21,705 nt of DNA, taken from Candidatus Fonsibacter sp. (GTDB lineage Bacteria > Pseudomonadota > Alphaproteobacteria > Pelagibacterales > Pelagibacteraceae). Positions 6,551-14,974 of the stretch are shown one piece after another. Made by a program: the position numbers and the translations under genes. Every line of letters starts with the position of its first letter. The stretch's first letter is position 1. The notes under the pieces were generated by a model. That model ran no database searches. It was not told the origin of the DNA and saw nothing but the letters and a program-made list of their open reading frames with translations. Location of the stretch: positions 1 through 21,705 of the forward strand of contig SHWR01000015.1 in assembly GCA_009693745.1 (NCBI GenBank), written 5' to 3'.

Positions 6551-9500
6551 ATGAACTTTTTTTTAAGAATTTTAACATTATCATTTTTATTATTTTTTTC
6601 TACAAGCGCAATTTCTAACCAGCCAGAAAAAGAATTAAGTGAAAAAGATTTAATAGCGTTAATTGATAAAGTACCGCCTCCTCCAAAAAATATAAATGAT
6701 GTTATTAAGCTTTTAGATAATAGTAAAGCTGATGTGCAGTCAGTTGAAAAATATAAGCAGATTGTAAATTCTACGCCAGACCCAAATCTAACAAAGGCTC
6801 AATTATTTGAGTTTCTTCAAAGAAAATCTGAAGCCTTGGAAAGCTTAGGCCGAGTAAAAGAATTAGAACAGAATTGTTTAATGGGTCTTGAAGTTTCAAA
6901 AGAATTACAAAAAGAAAAATATTGGGATGCGCAAGTAAATTGTATTAATTTTCATAGTATTGAGGGAAATCCTAAGAAAGCTTTAGAGAGAACTGAATTG
7001 ATGTTAAAAGACCCAGATGTTCAAAGATCGGCTGGTTGGGAGTTGACTGCGTTAATGTTTAAAATTGATATTCTTACAAACTTAGGAGATTTAAGTTCTG
7101 CAAATGAAGCCGTTAAAGATGTTGATCGATTAATTAACAGAATGAAAGGTTTTAGAAGTAGTTGGACGGAATGGGGTTTTCACTGGACCTATCAAGCAGA
7201 AAACGCCAAAGGAAATTATTTAATGTTAGCGGGGAAACCTATTGAAGCAGAATTGAGTTTTGCTAGAGCGCTTAATTTATTAGATATTAGACTTAAACAT
7301 AACCAAGTGGCCGGCGATCCATCAAAAAAATTGAATCAGAAAGAAGGTATTCTTTCCTTCAAAGCTTATACTTTGGCATTGATTGGAGGGTCATTAAATT
7401 CGCAAAAAAAATTAGTTGAAGCTGAGTATTATTATAGAGAAAGTCTAAAAATTTATTTAGGTCTGGGTGGCAAAAATAGTATTAGAGTGGCTAGAGCATT
7501 AGCCCGTTTGTCCAATTGTCTTAATGAACAGGGCAGATTTGAGGAGGCTCATATTTTGGCTCAATATTCTCTTAAAACTTATCTTGATGCCGGGCTTTCA
7601 GACACAGCCGGAAATGTTATTCAGTCAAAAAAAGCTGTCGCTTCATCGTTGGTGAATATTGAAAAATATTCTGAGGCTTTGAGTTATTTTTCATCGATAC
7701 AAACTGCAATTGATTCAGATGAATTTTTAAAGAAATCTTTAGGAAAACTAGGAGATTTGGATGAAGTGATTGCTTTAATATTTACAAAAAATATTTCAAA
7801 AGCAGAAATTATTGCAAAATCAATTTTTGAGGATCAAAAAAATAAAGTTGGAACCAATCATCCAAGAGCCATTCTTGCACAAGCTTTTTATGCAGTTACT
7901 TTAAATGAGCAAAAAAAAACAGAAGAAGCAAAAAATAATTTTAAAGCTGCAATTCCTATACTGATTGAGCAGGTTAGAAACGATAGCGAAACTTCAAATA
8001 TTAGTCATAAAGCGCAAAGAAGGTTTTCCATGATTGCCGAGTCTTATATTAGCTTACTTTTTGCAGAAGCTAAAACTGATAAAAATCTTGAAAAGAATTT
8101 AGTTAGCGAAGCTTTTCTTCTAGCAGATTTGGCAAGGGGCAGTTCAGTGCAAAAAGCGCTAGCGCAGAGCACTGCTAGGACAGTTTTTAAAGATAAAAGA
8201 TTAGCAGAATTTGCAAGAACTGAACAGGATTTACAAAGAAAAATAAATTCCTTAAATGAGCTTCTTTTAAATATATCACAATCCGGAGGATCTGCTTCAG
8301 CTCAAGATAAGATTAGAAGTGATATATCAAGTCTTAGATCAGAGAGAAATTCTGTAAAAAAAGATATTGAAAATAGATACCCAGAATATTTTGATTTAGT
8401 TGAACCAAAACCTATCTCAATTGATAGAACGGCAAAAATTTTAAATCAAAATGAAGTTTTGGTAACATGGTATTTTGGAGAAAGACAAAGTTTTGTTTGG
8501 GCAATTCATCAAAATGGATTAAGTAATTTTGCAAATATCAATGTAACAAAAAAAGATATTTCAAGAGATATTAAAGCTTTACGTAAAGCTTTAGATCCAG
8601 GAGTTGCAAGCGTTGAGGAAATTCCTCCATTTGATGTTGTTCTTTCAAATAAATTATATAATCAAATTATAAAGCCTATAGAGCAAAGTTTATCTGGTAA
8701 AAATTTATTAATTTCAGTTCCACATGAGTCTTTGGGGCAACTTCCTATATCAGTCTTATTAACAGAAAAAATTAATCAACCACCCAAAGGTTCTGCTGCT
8801 TTAAAAGATTATCAAAATGCACCATGGTTAATTAGAAAGATTGCAATTTCTCAGTTACCATCTGTCAATGCACTTGCTTCTCTTAGAGGTGTTAAAATTG
8901 AAAAAAATGACATTCAAAACTTTATTGCATTTGCAGATCCTTATTTTAGTAAAGCACAGGCAAATAATGCATCAGCAAAAATTGAAACTGCTCAAGCAGT
9001 TAATACTAGAGGTAAGCCTCTTAATTTGAGAAGCATGCCAAAAACTTCAAATGTAAGTTCCGCTGAGTTAGCTCTTCTACCTGGTTTGCCAGATACAAGT
9101 ATTGAGGTTAATGAAATTGCAAAAGTTTTAAATGCAAAACCTGAAGATATATATTTAAATCAACACGCAAGTGTAAAAAAAGTTTTAGAAACAGATTTTT
9201 CTAAGAAAAATATTATTATGTTTTCAACTCATGGTCTTGTTCCAGGCGAATTAAATGGACTAACACAGCCTGCTTTAGCGCTATCATCACCAGATGTCAC
9301 AGGAGAAAAAGATAGTGATGGATTATTAACAATGGATAAAATTCTAGAATTAAAATTGAATGCAGACTGGGTTGTTTTATCAGCTTGTAATACTGCATCT
9401 AGTGATAATAGCTCTGAAGCAGTTTCAGGACTTGGAAGAGCTTTTTTCTACGCTGGGGCAAGAGCCTTATTGGTTTCAAATTGGCCAGTAGATACAGTGT

Positions 9501-9694
9501 CTTCAAGAGAGCTTATGGTTGATTTATTCAAAAGACAAAATAATCAAGAAAAAATTTCAAAACCAGAGGCTTTAAGACAGGCTATGCTAAATATTGCAGA
9601 TAAAGGAGCAGCTAGAATTGGGAATACAAACGTAGTAAGTTACTTTTATAGTCACCCATTATTTTGGGCGCCATTTGTGATGGTGGGTGATTGA
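6551..9694 (+). CDS. Exported TPR-CHAT domain protein (caspase-like peptidase)
   Basis: A 1047-residue protein with a signal peptide (about 1-22), a long helical region with TPR-like repeats (about 90-520), a charged coiled-coil stretch (about 548-610) and a C-terminal CHAT domain (about 630-1046). TPR-like units include LGDLSSANEAV, LAGKPIEAELSFARAL, KKLVEAEYYYRESLKIY and QGRFEEAHILAQYSL. CHAT marks are LISVPHESLGQLPISVLL, the FSTHG box with H894, and the VVLSACNTAS box with C946, which gives an intact caspase-type His-Cys dyad. Then come GLGRAFFYAGARALLVSNWPV and the terminal HPLFWAPFVMVG. CHAT peptidases cleave protein targets and are often controlled by partner proteins. This one is exported, so periplasmic or surface substrates are likely. 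A small secreted protein follows 18 bases downstream. CHAT genes often neighbour two-partner-secretion genes, and a TpsB-like barrel lies 1.6 kb upstream. Confidence 0.88.
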   Translation: MNFFLRILTLSFLLFFSTSAISNQPEKELSEKDLIALIDKVPPPPKNINDVIKLLDNSKADVQSVEKYKQIVNSTPDPNLTKAQLFEFLQRKSEALESLGRVKELEQNCLMGLEVSKELQKEKYWDAQVNCINFHSIEGNPKKALERTELMLKDPDVQRSAGWELTALMFKIDILTNLGDLSSANEAVKDVDRLINRMKGFRSSWTEWGFHWTYQAENAKGNYLMLAGKPIEAELSFARALNLLDIRLKHNQVAGDPSKKLNQKEGILSFKAYTLALIGGSLNSQKKLVEAEYYYRESLKIYLGLGGKNSIRVARALARLSNCLNEQGRFEEAHILAQYSLKTYLDAGLSDTAGNVIQSKKAVASSLVNIEKYSEALSYFSSIQTAIDSDEFLKKSLGKLGDLDEVIALIFTKNISKAEIIAKSIFEDQKNKVGTNHPRAILAQAFYAVTLNEQKKTEEAKNNFKAAIPILIEQVRNDSETSNISHKAQRRFSMIAESYISLLFAEAKTDKNLEKNLVSEAFLLADLARGSSVQKALAQSTARTVFKDKRLAEFARTEQDLQRKINSLNELLLNISQSGGSASAQDKIRSDISSLRSERNSVKKDIENRYPEYFDLVEPKPISIDRTAKILNQNEVLVTWYFGERQSFVWAIHQNGLSNFANINVTKKDISRDIKALRKALDPGVASVEEIPPFDVVLSNKLYNQIIKPIEQSLSGKNLLISVPHESLGQLPISVLLTEKINQPPKGSAALKDYQNAPWLIRKIAISQLPSVNALASLRGVKIEKNDIQNFIAFADPYFSKAQANNASAKIETAQAVNTRGKPLNLRSMPKTSNVSSAELALLPGLPDTSIEVNEIAKVLNAKPEDIYLNQHASVKKVLETDFSKKNIIMFSTHGLVPGELNGLTQPALALSSPDVTGEKDSDGLLTMDKILELKLNADWVVLSACNTASSDNSSEAVSGLGRAFFYAGARALLVSNWPVDTVSSRELMVDLFKRQNNQEKISKPEALRQAMLNIADKGAARIGNTNVVSYFYSHPLFWAPFVMVGD

Positions 9695-9712
9695 TTAATA
9701 ATAAATAAAAAA

Positions 9713-10186
9713 ATGAAAAAAATAAAAATCTTAAGTTTAGTAATTATTTGTACTTTATTATTAAGCTCTCAAAGTTCGGTAAATTCTAAAGATGTTAAGA
9801 CAATCATTAAAGAATTAATAACGCCAAAAGAGGCACAATTGCCTCCAGCTAAAGGAGATTTAAAAACTAGAGGAATTTCTAGAGGACCAGGAATTACTGT
9901 TTTATCACCAGATGTATCGCTGGCAGATGTAAAATCTCCATTTGATTTTAAAGTAAAATTTGAACCACGAGGCGGAGTAAAAGTTGATGCATCCTCTGTT
10001 AAAGTTACTTATCTAAAGTTTCCTTATGTTGATCTAACGGAAAGAGTTAGGCCTGCAATTTCTGAAAATGGAATTAATCTTGAGCAGGCAGCAATTCCAG
10101 CAGGAGAACATTCAGTAAGAATTACTGTTAAAGATGCAGATGGCAGAGAGTCTAATGTTACTGTCACATTAGTTGTTACCAAATAA
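9713..10186 (+). CDS. Small exported Ig-like-fold protein, probable CHAT partner
   Basis: A 157-residue ORF with a lysine-start signal peptide (hydrophobic residues 5-19). A flexible region (about 25-55) contains KTRGISRGPGI, followed by a compact all-beta-looking domain (about 56-157). That domain has FDFKVKFEPRGGVKVDASSVKVTY-type strands and ends in HSVRITVKDADGRESNVTVTLVV, the pattern of a bacterial Ig-like or cadherin-like domain. I recall similar short secreted proteins next to CHAT genes but cannot name a family. It starts 18 bases after the CHAT stop, so it is almost surely in the same operon. It may be a regulator, inhibitor, anchor or substrate of the CHAT peptidase; none of these is shown by the sequence. 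Confidence 0.72.
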   Translation: MKKIKILSLVIICTLLLSSQSSVNSKDVKTIIKELITPKEAQLPPAKGDLKTRGISRGPGITVLSPDVSLADVKSPFDFKVKFEPRGGVKVDASSVKVTYLKFPYVDLTERVRPAISENGINLEQAAIPAGEHSVRITVKDADGRESNVTVTLVVTK

Positions 10187-10193
10187 TTTATTA

Positions 10194-10955
10194 ATGAAGT
10201 GTCCTTACTGTATAAGTGAAATTGATTCAGAAGCTTATGTTTGCAAAACCTGCACAAAAGATTTGTATCTTTTTAAGCCTTTGTTACAAAAAATTTCAGA
10301 TTTAGAAGAAAAACTCAATAATGCAGCTGATAAAGAAACTTTGGAAAGTCGAATTAATGAACTTGAAGAAGAATTACAGTATAAAAAAGAATTAGAGTCA
10401 GAAAGTATTTCTGAAAAAATTCTTAAGATCGTTAAATTTTTATTTTTTCCATTAATTATACTTTTATTTGCGCATGCAATTATTGTTGTGATTTATGATT
10501 TAAAATTAATTTATTTAAGATTAGCTTCGATCATAATTCCAATGCCATTTGCTTATTTTCTTTTTCAGAAAAAGAAAAATTCATTACTACCTTGGTTTTT
10601 AGGATCTTTAGTGCTGGCCTTTATAACTGTTATTGGCATGAGTGCGATTACAAGTTCAGTAGATAAAACTCCAATAATGCCACAGAGTATAATCGAGTGG
10701 AAAGAATTTATTGAATATTCACTAAGCATTACTTTTAGTTTTTTAACTGGAATGTTACTTGGAACAATTTCTTATTTTAAACGAAGTAAACACCAAATTG
10801 ATATTAATCCGATGCTTAAATCATTGATCAATATTATTTCTAATAAAAAATTAAACCCACAAGCTTTGCAAGATCTTCTACAAAAATCTATTAAGTATGT
10901 TTCGTTAGCAACAACTTTAGTGTCTGTTTACACTGGCCTTAAACGTTTCTTTTAA
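10194..10955 (+). CDS. Zinc-ribbon, coiled-coil membrane protein of unknown function
   Basis: A 253-residue ORF starting at ATG 10194, 7 bases after the preceding stop. An in-frame TTG at 10173 lies inside the preceding gene and is not preferred. The N-terminus is a zinc ribbon: C3-P-Y-C6 and C17-K-T-C20. A coiled coil follows (about 30-75, rich in Glu, Lys and Leu). Three to four membrane segments come next (about 80-102, 108-124, 132-155 and 176-195), then a basic cytoplasmic tail (about 196-253). Proteins with a CxxC zinc ribbon plus membrane helices are often membrane regulators or scaffolds, but no family is recognised. Co-direction and spacing tie it to the CHAT gene and the Ig-like gene, which suggests an inner-membrane member of the same module. 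Confidence 0.72.
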   Translation: MKCPYCISEIDSEAYVCKTCTKDLYLFKPLLQKISDLEEKLNNAADKETLESRINELEEELQYKKELESESISEKILKIVKFLFFPLIILLFAHAIIVVIYDLKLIYLRLASIIIPMPFAYFLFQKKKNSLLPWFLGSLVLAFITVIGMSAITSSVDKTPIMPQSIIEWKEFIEYSLSITFSFLTGMLLGTISYFKRSKHQIDINPMLKSLINIISNKKLNPQALQDLLQKSIKYVSLATTLVSVYTGLKRFF

Positions 10956-11060
10956 GTAAGTGGTAATTTTTATAAGTATTAAAAAACAGCATAATTAATT
11001 AAAAAAACAATCATAGATTGAATTTATATAGATAGTATATGAAATTAATTTATTAGCGCT

Positions 11061-11066
11061 TATAAT
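11061..11066 (+). promoter_or_regulatory. Candidate -10 box for the amide transporter operon
   Basis: TATAAT, a perfect -10 match, lies 32 bases before the ATG at 11099 in a 143-base gap that separates the CHAT group from the transporter. No good -35 box is seen at standard spacing, and in DNA this AT-rich a chance match is possible. No riboswitch-like structure was seen in the gap. Confidence 0.35.
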
Positions 11067-11082
11067 AATGCATAATCACAAT

Positions 11083-11094
11083 AAAAAAAAGGGG
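11083..11094 (+). promoter_or_regulatory. Strong ribosome binding site (A8-GGGG)
   Basis: AAAAAAAAGGGG ends 4 bases before the ATG at 11099. It closely resembles the site before the dehydrogenase gene at 2016. It fits strong translation of the periplasmic binding protein. Confidence 0.6.
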
Positions 11095-11098
11095 AAAA

Positions 11099-12340
11099 AT
11101 GAAAAAAAAAATACTTAGTTCTTTTTTAGTATCTCTCTTTATGTTGTTTGGAAGCTTTGCTTCAGCGCAAACAATTAAGTTAGGAATATTAGAAGATCAA
11201 ACAGGTAATTTTGCAATCGCAGTTGTTCCAAAGATCCATGCCTATGAAATGGCAGTTAAAGAAATAAATGCTAAAGGTGGAGTTCTAGGAAGAAAACTTG
11301 AAATTGTAAGATACGATACACAATCAGACAATACTCGTTTTCAAGAATTTGCACGAAGATTGATCGAAAAAGATAAAGTCGATGTAATTTTTGGAGCATT
11401 TTCAAGCGCTTCAAGGGAAGCTATAAGACCTATTATTGATAAAGCAAGAATGCTTTATTTTTACAATAATCAGTATGAAGGTGGAGTGTGTGATGCTAAC
11501 GTGTTTGTTACAGGAGCAGTTCCTGAACAGCAATTTAGTACTTTAGTTCCGTGGATGATGGAAAAATACGGAAAGAAAGTTTATACAATCGCAGCTGATT
11601 ATAACTTTGGTCAAATCTCAGCAGAATGGGTTAGAAATATTGTAAAACAGAATGGTGGAACAATGGTTGGGGAAGAGTTTATTCCTCTAGACGTTTCTCA
11701 ATTCAGTCAAACAATACAAAAGATACAAGCAGCAAAACCTGATGTGCTGATGACATTGTTAGTTGGGGCAAAACAAGCATCTTTCTACGAACAGCAAGCT
11801 GCTGCCGGATTAAAAATTCCTATGGCTACCTCAGTTAACGTTGGACAAGCATATGAGCATAAGCGCTTTAAACCTCCTGCTCTAGAAAATATGTATGTAA
11901 CAGTGAACTATATTGAGGAAGTTCATGACGTTATCAAGAGCGGGGAATTTCATGATAAAAGCAAAGATTTTATGAAACGCTTCAAAGCCTTATATCCAAA
12001 AGAGCCATATGTTAATATGGAAGCTGCTAATGCTTACAATGCAATTAACTTGTATGTAAAAGGCGTAGCTAAAGCAGGAAGCACTGATAAAGTTAAAGTT
12101 AGAAGAGCTTTAGAGACAGGAATTAGTTTTGACGGTCCTTCTGGAGTTGTTAAAATTGATCCAAAAAGTCACCACGGAAGTCATAATATTTTCCTAGTTA
12201 GAGTTGCTAAGGATCATAAAGTGGAAATACCTAAAGTTTGGAAAGATATTCAGCCTTATTGGTTAGGCCAAGCTGGTTGCGATCTTACTAAGAAAGATGA
12301 CTTTAGCCAGTATACTCCAAGTAAGCCACCAACAAAATAA
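11099..12340 (+). CDS. ABC transporter substrate-binding protein, amide/urea type (UrtA/FmdD-like)
   Basis: A 413-residue periplasmic binding protein with a Sec signal peptide (cleavage near FASA-Q24). It belongs to the type I fold of branched-chain amino acid, urea and amide binders. It opens with IKLGILEDQTGNFA, followed by EINAKGGVLGRKLEIVRYDTQSD and the VDVIFGAFSSASREAIRPI block. A C-terminal DGPSGVVKIDPKSHHGSHNIFL block is like UrtA, FmdD and AmiC proteins rather than LivJ. It starts a five-component transporter operon that ends in an acetamidase/formamidase, so formamide, acetamide or another short amide is a better guess than branched-chain amino acids; urea is also possible. The strong A8-GGGG ribosome site and the hairpin after the gene fit the high binding-protein expression usual for such systems. 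Confidence 0.85.
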   Translation: MKKKILSSFLVSLFMLFGSFASAQTIKLGILEDQTGNFAIAVVPKIHAYEMAVKEINAKGGVLGRKLEIVRYDTQSDNTRFQEFARRLIEKDKVDVIFGAFSSASREAIRPIIDKARMLYFYNNQYEGGVCDANVFVTGAVPEQQFSTLVPWMMEKYGKKVYTIAADYNFGQISAEWVRNIVKQNGGTMVGEEFIPLDVSQFSQTIQKIQAAKPDVLMTLLVGAKQASFYEQQAAAGLKIPMATSVNVGQAYEHKRFKPPALENMYVTVNYIEEVHDVIKSGEFHDKSKDFMKRFKALYPKEPYVNMEAANAYNAINLYVKGVAKAGSTDKVKVRRALETGISFDGPSGVVKIDPKSHHGSHNIFLVRVAKDHKVEIPKVWKDIQPYWLGQAGCDLTKKDDFSQYTPSKPPTK

Positions 12341-12368
12341 GGCAAATCTTTGTTAAGTTAATTTTACA

Positions 12369-12398
12369 AACGGGCTCTAATAAAAGTTAGAGCCCGTT
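12369..12398 (+). terminator. Perfect intercistronic hairpin after the binding-protein gene
   Basis: A 12-bp perfect inverted repeat (AACGGGCTCTAA, 12369-12380; TTAGAGCCCGTT, 12387-12398) with a TAAAAG loop, 28 bases after the binding-protein stop. Only a weak T-rich stretch (CGTTACTTTTGCC) follows, and the permease ATG comes 13 bases later. It is likely a partial terminator or RNA-stabilising element giving more binding protein than permease. Confidence 0.65.
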
Positions 12399-12411
12399 CG
12401 TTACTTTTGCC

Positions 12412-13278
12412 ATGATCATTTTATTTAATTTATTTTATCAATTTGGAGACGCTCTATCTTTTTTATTATTAGCAGCAATAGGCCTAGCTGTAATTTTTGG
12501 AATGATGAAAATTATTAACTTGGCCCATGGAGAATTTATTACTATTGGGGCCTATGGCACTGTAGTCTCTGCGAAAATTTTGAAATTACCTTTGCCGATT
12601 GCAATGGCAGTAGGCGTTTTAGTAACAGTAATATTTGGTTATATTTTAGAAAGAATTATAATTCGTCATTTGTATGGAAGGCCTTTAGATTCCGTGGTGG
12701 CAACCTGGGGAATTAGTTTAATTGTTTCTCAATCTTTTTTAGTAATCTTTGGACCTTCCTTTGAAGGTTTACAAACTCCTTTAAGTAATTTTCAATTAGG
12801 AGCATATTCTTATTCTCAATATAGATTATTATTAATTCTCATTTCAATTTCAATTTTAATTTTATTGTATATTCTTTTTCTAAAAAGCAACTTTGGTACA
12901 CTTGCAAGAGCAACTATTGAAAATCCTAAAATTGCATCAACTTTAGGGGTGAAAGTTGATAAAGTTTATACGGTCACATTTTGTATTGGCTCAGCCCTTG
13001 CTGGTTTAACAGGTGCAATCTACGCGCCTACAATGACTATAGTACCTAGTATTGGACAAGCATTTATAGTAAGTGCCTTCGTAACTGTTGTAACAGCTGG
13101 AGCAAGTCCATTCATCGGATTGATTCCTGCAGCGAGTTTTTTAAGTTTAATTCAAACATCAGTTACTTTTTATTATCATGCAACTATAGGCGTTTTAGCT
13201 TTATTATTTTCTGTAATCTTAATAATTCGTTTTTTACCAAAAGGGTTTAGCGGATTATTAATTAAATTAAAAAAATAA
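12412..13278 (+). CDS. ABC transporter permease, UrtB/LivH-like
   Basis: A 288-residue integral membrane permease of the branched-chain amino acid/urea/amide class with about eight helices. Family marks are IGLAVIFGMMKIINLAHGEFITIGAYG (22-48), typical of the LivH/UrtB side, then RPLDSVVATWGISLIVSQ (about 84-101) and the LARATIENPKIASTLGV coupling loop (about 163-179) that contacts the ATPase. A GLTGAIYAP segment follows. It works as half of the inner-membrane pore with the next gene. The gene starts 13 bases after a perfect hairpin and ends one base before the second permease. The NLAHGEF and ATWGIS motifs fit UrtB at least as well as LivH. Confidence 0.86.
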   Translation: MIILFNLFYQFGDALSFLLLAAIGLAVIFGMMKIINLAHGEFITIGAYGTVVSAKILKLPLPIAMAVGVLVTVIFGYILERIIIRHLYGRPLDSVVATWGISLIVSQSFLVIFGPSFEGLQTPLSNFQLGAYSYSQYRLLLILISISILILLYILFLKSNFGTLARATIENPKIASTLGVKVDKVYTVTFCIGSALAGLTGAIYAPTMTIVPSIGQAFIVSAFVTVVTAGASPFIGLIPAASFLSLIQTSVTFYYHATIGVLALLFSVILIIRFLPKGFSGLLIKLKK

Positions 13279-13279
13279 A

Positions 13280-14275
13280 ATGTTAAAAAAAGATAATATT
13301 TTTACTATTTCTGTATTTATAGTTTTATTAATTATACCAATATTATTTGATGATTTTTATATAAATAATATTTCATACTTTATGATATGGACTTTTATAT
13401 CTTTAGGTCTTGCTTTGATATGGGGTATGGGTGGAATTTTAAGTTTTGGGCAAACCGCTTTTTTTGGTTTGGCGGGTTATAGTTTCGCAATTATAAGCAT
13501 TAATTTTTCTGATATTTATGCTGTTGGTATTTGGTCTCCAATTCTAGCCTTGGCAATAACAGCAATCTTTGGTGCAATTGTTGGATACTTTTTATTTTAT
13601 GGAGGAATTTATGATGTTTTTATTGGAATTGTGACTCTTGCTATCACACTTGTTTTAGAAACATTTATGGCGCAAACAGCAGGACCAGAATGGACGGTAG
13701 GAAATGCAAGGTTAAATGGCTTTAATGGAATGCAAGGCATGCCGCCAATTGGGATTAAAATTGGAGAATATAAATTTGATTTACAAGGAATTGGTCAATA
13801 TTATTTTATAGTTTTTCTCGCAATGTTTTTACTTTGGTTGCTTTATAAAATAAAAAAATCTAATTTTGGCTTAATTTTACTTGCATCCAAAGAAGATCGA
13901 ACAAGAGTTGAAAGTTTAGGACACAATGTAAAAAAAATTCAGATGATCACTTTTTCCTTATCAGCTTTGCTAGCTGGAGTAAGTGGAATTCTTTATACAA
14001 ATTGGGGAGGGTATATTACGCCATCATCAATGGGACTGATTGCTTCAGCAATGCCGGTCATTTGGGTTGCCGCTAGCGGAAAGAATGATTTTTTTTCAGT
14101 TTTTTTTGGATGTATTTTGCTCGTTTATATATCACAAACTTTGGCCGTTAATGGCGCCCAATACGCAATTATTTTAATGGGTTTAATTCTAGTTATTGTA
14201 ACTAGATATTTTCCAGAAGGTATTATTCTTATGTTAAAAAAATTATTAACAAATAAATTTTTATCGAAAAAATAA
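13280..14275 (+). CDS. ABC transporter permease, UrtC/LivM-like
   Basis: A 331-residue membrane permease with about nine helices. Family marks are SLGLALIWGMGGILSFGQTAFFGLAGYSFAI (starting near 41), characteristic of the LivM/UrtC partner, and the LGHNVKKIQMITFSLSALLAGVSGILY block (about 214-240), which includes the ATPase-coupling loop. It pairs with the UrtB-like permease to form the transmembrane pathway. The ATG lies one base after the preceding stop and the ATPase gene begins 3 bases downstream, so translation is probably coupled along the operon. It has no extra domains. Confidence 0.86.
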   Translation: MLKKDNIFTISVFIVLLIIPILFDDFYINNISYFMIWTFISLGLALIWGMGGILSFGQTAFFGLAGYSFAIISINFSDIYAVGIWSPILALAITAIFGAIVGYFLFYGGIYDVFIGIVTLAITLVLETFMAQTAGPEWTVGNARLNGFNGMQGMPPIGIKIGEYKFDLQGIGQYYFIVFLAMFLLWLLYKIKKSNFGLILLASKEDRTRVESLGHNVKKIQMITFSLSALLAGVSGILYTNWGGYITPSSMGLIASAMPVIWVAASGKNDFFSVFFGCILLVYISQTLAVNGAQYAIILMGLILVIVTRYFPEGIILMLKKLLTNKFLSKK

Positions 14276-14278
14276 GTT

Positions 14279-14974
14279 ATGAATCTTTTAGAATTAAATT
14301 TTGTAAGTAAAAAATTTGGGGGATTTACAGCGGTTGATAATGTTTCATTAAAAATTAATAGAGGAGACATAAGATTTATTATAGGACCAAATGGTGCTGG
14401 AAAAAGCACTTTATTTAAGATGATTATTGGAGTTCATAATTTAAATTCAGGACAAGTTTTATTTAATAATCAAAATATTGAAAAACTTTCTTTGAATGAA
14501 AGAATAAATTTAGGCATCGGCGTTAAATTTCAAGCTCCTTCAGTTTTTAGTGAACTTACTGTAAAAGAAAATTTAATTTTGGCAATTAAGTCAAAATTTA
14601 ATGATGAAATATTTTCTTTTTTAGAAAAATTTGGACTAGAGAAAGATCAGGATGTATTAGCAGGAGATTTATCTCATGGAAAAAAACAGTGGCTAGATAT
14701 TGCTTTATCTACCATTTCAAGACCTGAACTTGTTTTTTTAGATGAACCCACTGCCGGACTATCTTTTGAAGAAACTAAAAAAACAGGTAAAATTATTCAA
14801 GATCTTAATGGAGAAGGGGTTACTTTTGTTATTGTTGAACATAATATGGAAATTTTAAAACAAATTGCAAAATCTGTATCTGTTTTACATCTTGGAAAGT
14901 TATTTTTTGAAGGTAGCCCTAAAGAAGTTTTGTCCAATAAAGAAGTTACAAATATTTATCTTGGTATTTTATAA
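14279..14974 (+). CDS. urtD: ABC transporter ATP-binding protein, UrtD-type
   Basis: A 231-residue ATPase with Walker A GPNGAGKST (36-44), an ABC signature reading LSHGKKQWLDIAL (131-143), Walker B LVFLDEP (151-157) and switch histidine H188. The LSHG-x-KQWL form in place of LSGGQ is the hallmark of UrtD, the urea/amide-transporter ATPase, and distinguishes it from LivG. It hydrolyses ATP as a heterodimer with the UrtE-type subunit. Its TAA stop shares one base with the ATG of that gene (TAATG). The symbol refers to the subfamily; the actual substrate may be a short amide rather than urea, because an acetamidase/formamidase ends the operon and no urease gene is in the window. Confidence 0.84.
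   Translation: MNLLELNFVSKKFGGFTAVDNVSLKINRGDIRFIIGPNGAGKSTLFKMIIGVHNLNSGQVLFNNQNIEKLSLNERINLGIGVKFQAPSVFSELTVKENLILAIKSKFNDEIFSFLEKFGLEKDQDVLAGDLSHGKKQWLDIALSTISRPELVFLDEPTAGLSFEETKKTGKIIQDLNGEGVTFVIVEHNMEILKQIAKSVSVLHLGKLFFEGSPKEVLSNKEVTNIYLGIL

Noticed and set aside
3684..10955. Full two-partner secretion system with CHAT
   Set aside because: No TpsA-like exoprotein with haemagglutinin repeats is found in the window, and the TpsB-like barrel lacks POTRA and is separated from the CHAT gene by three other genes, so a classical system is not claimed.
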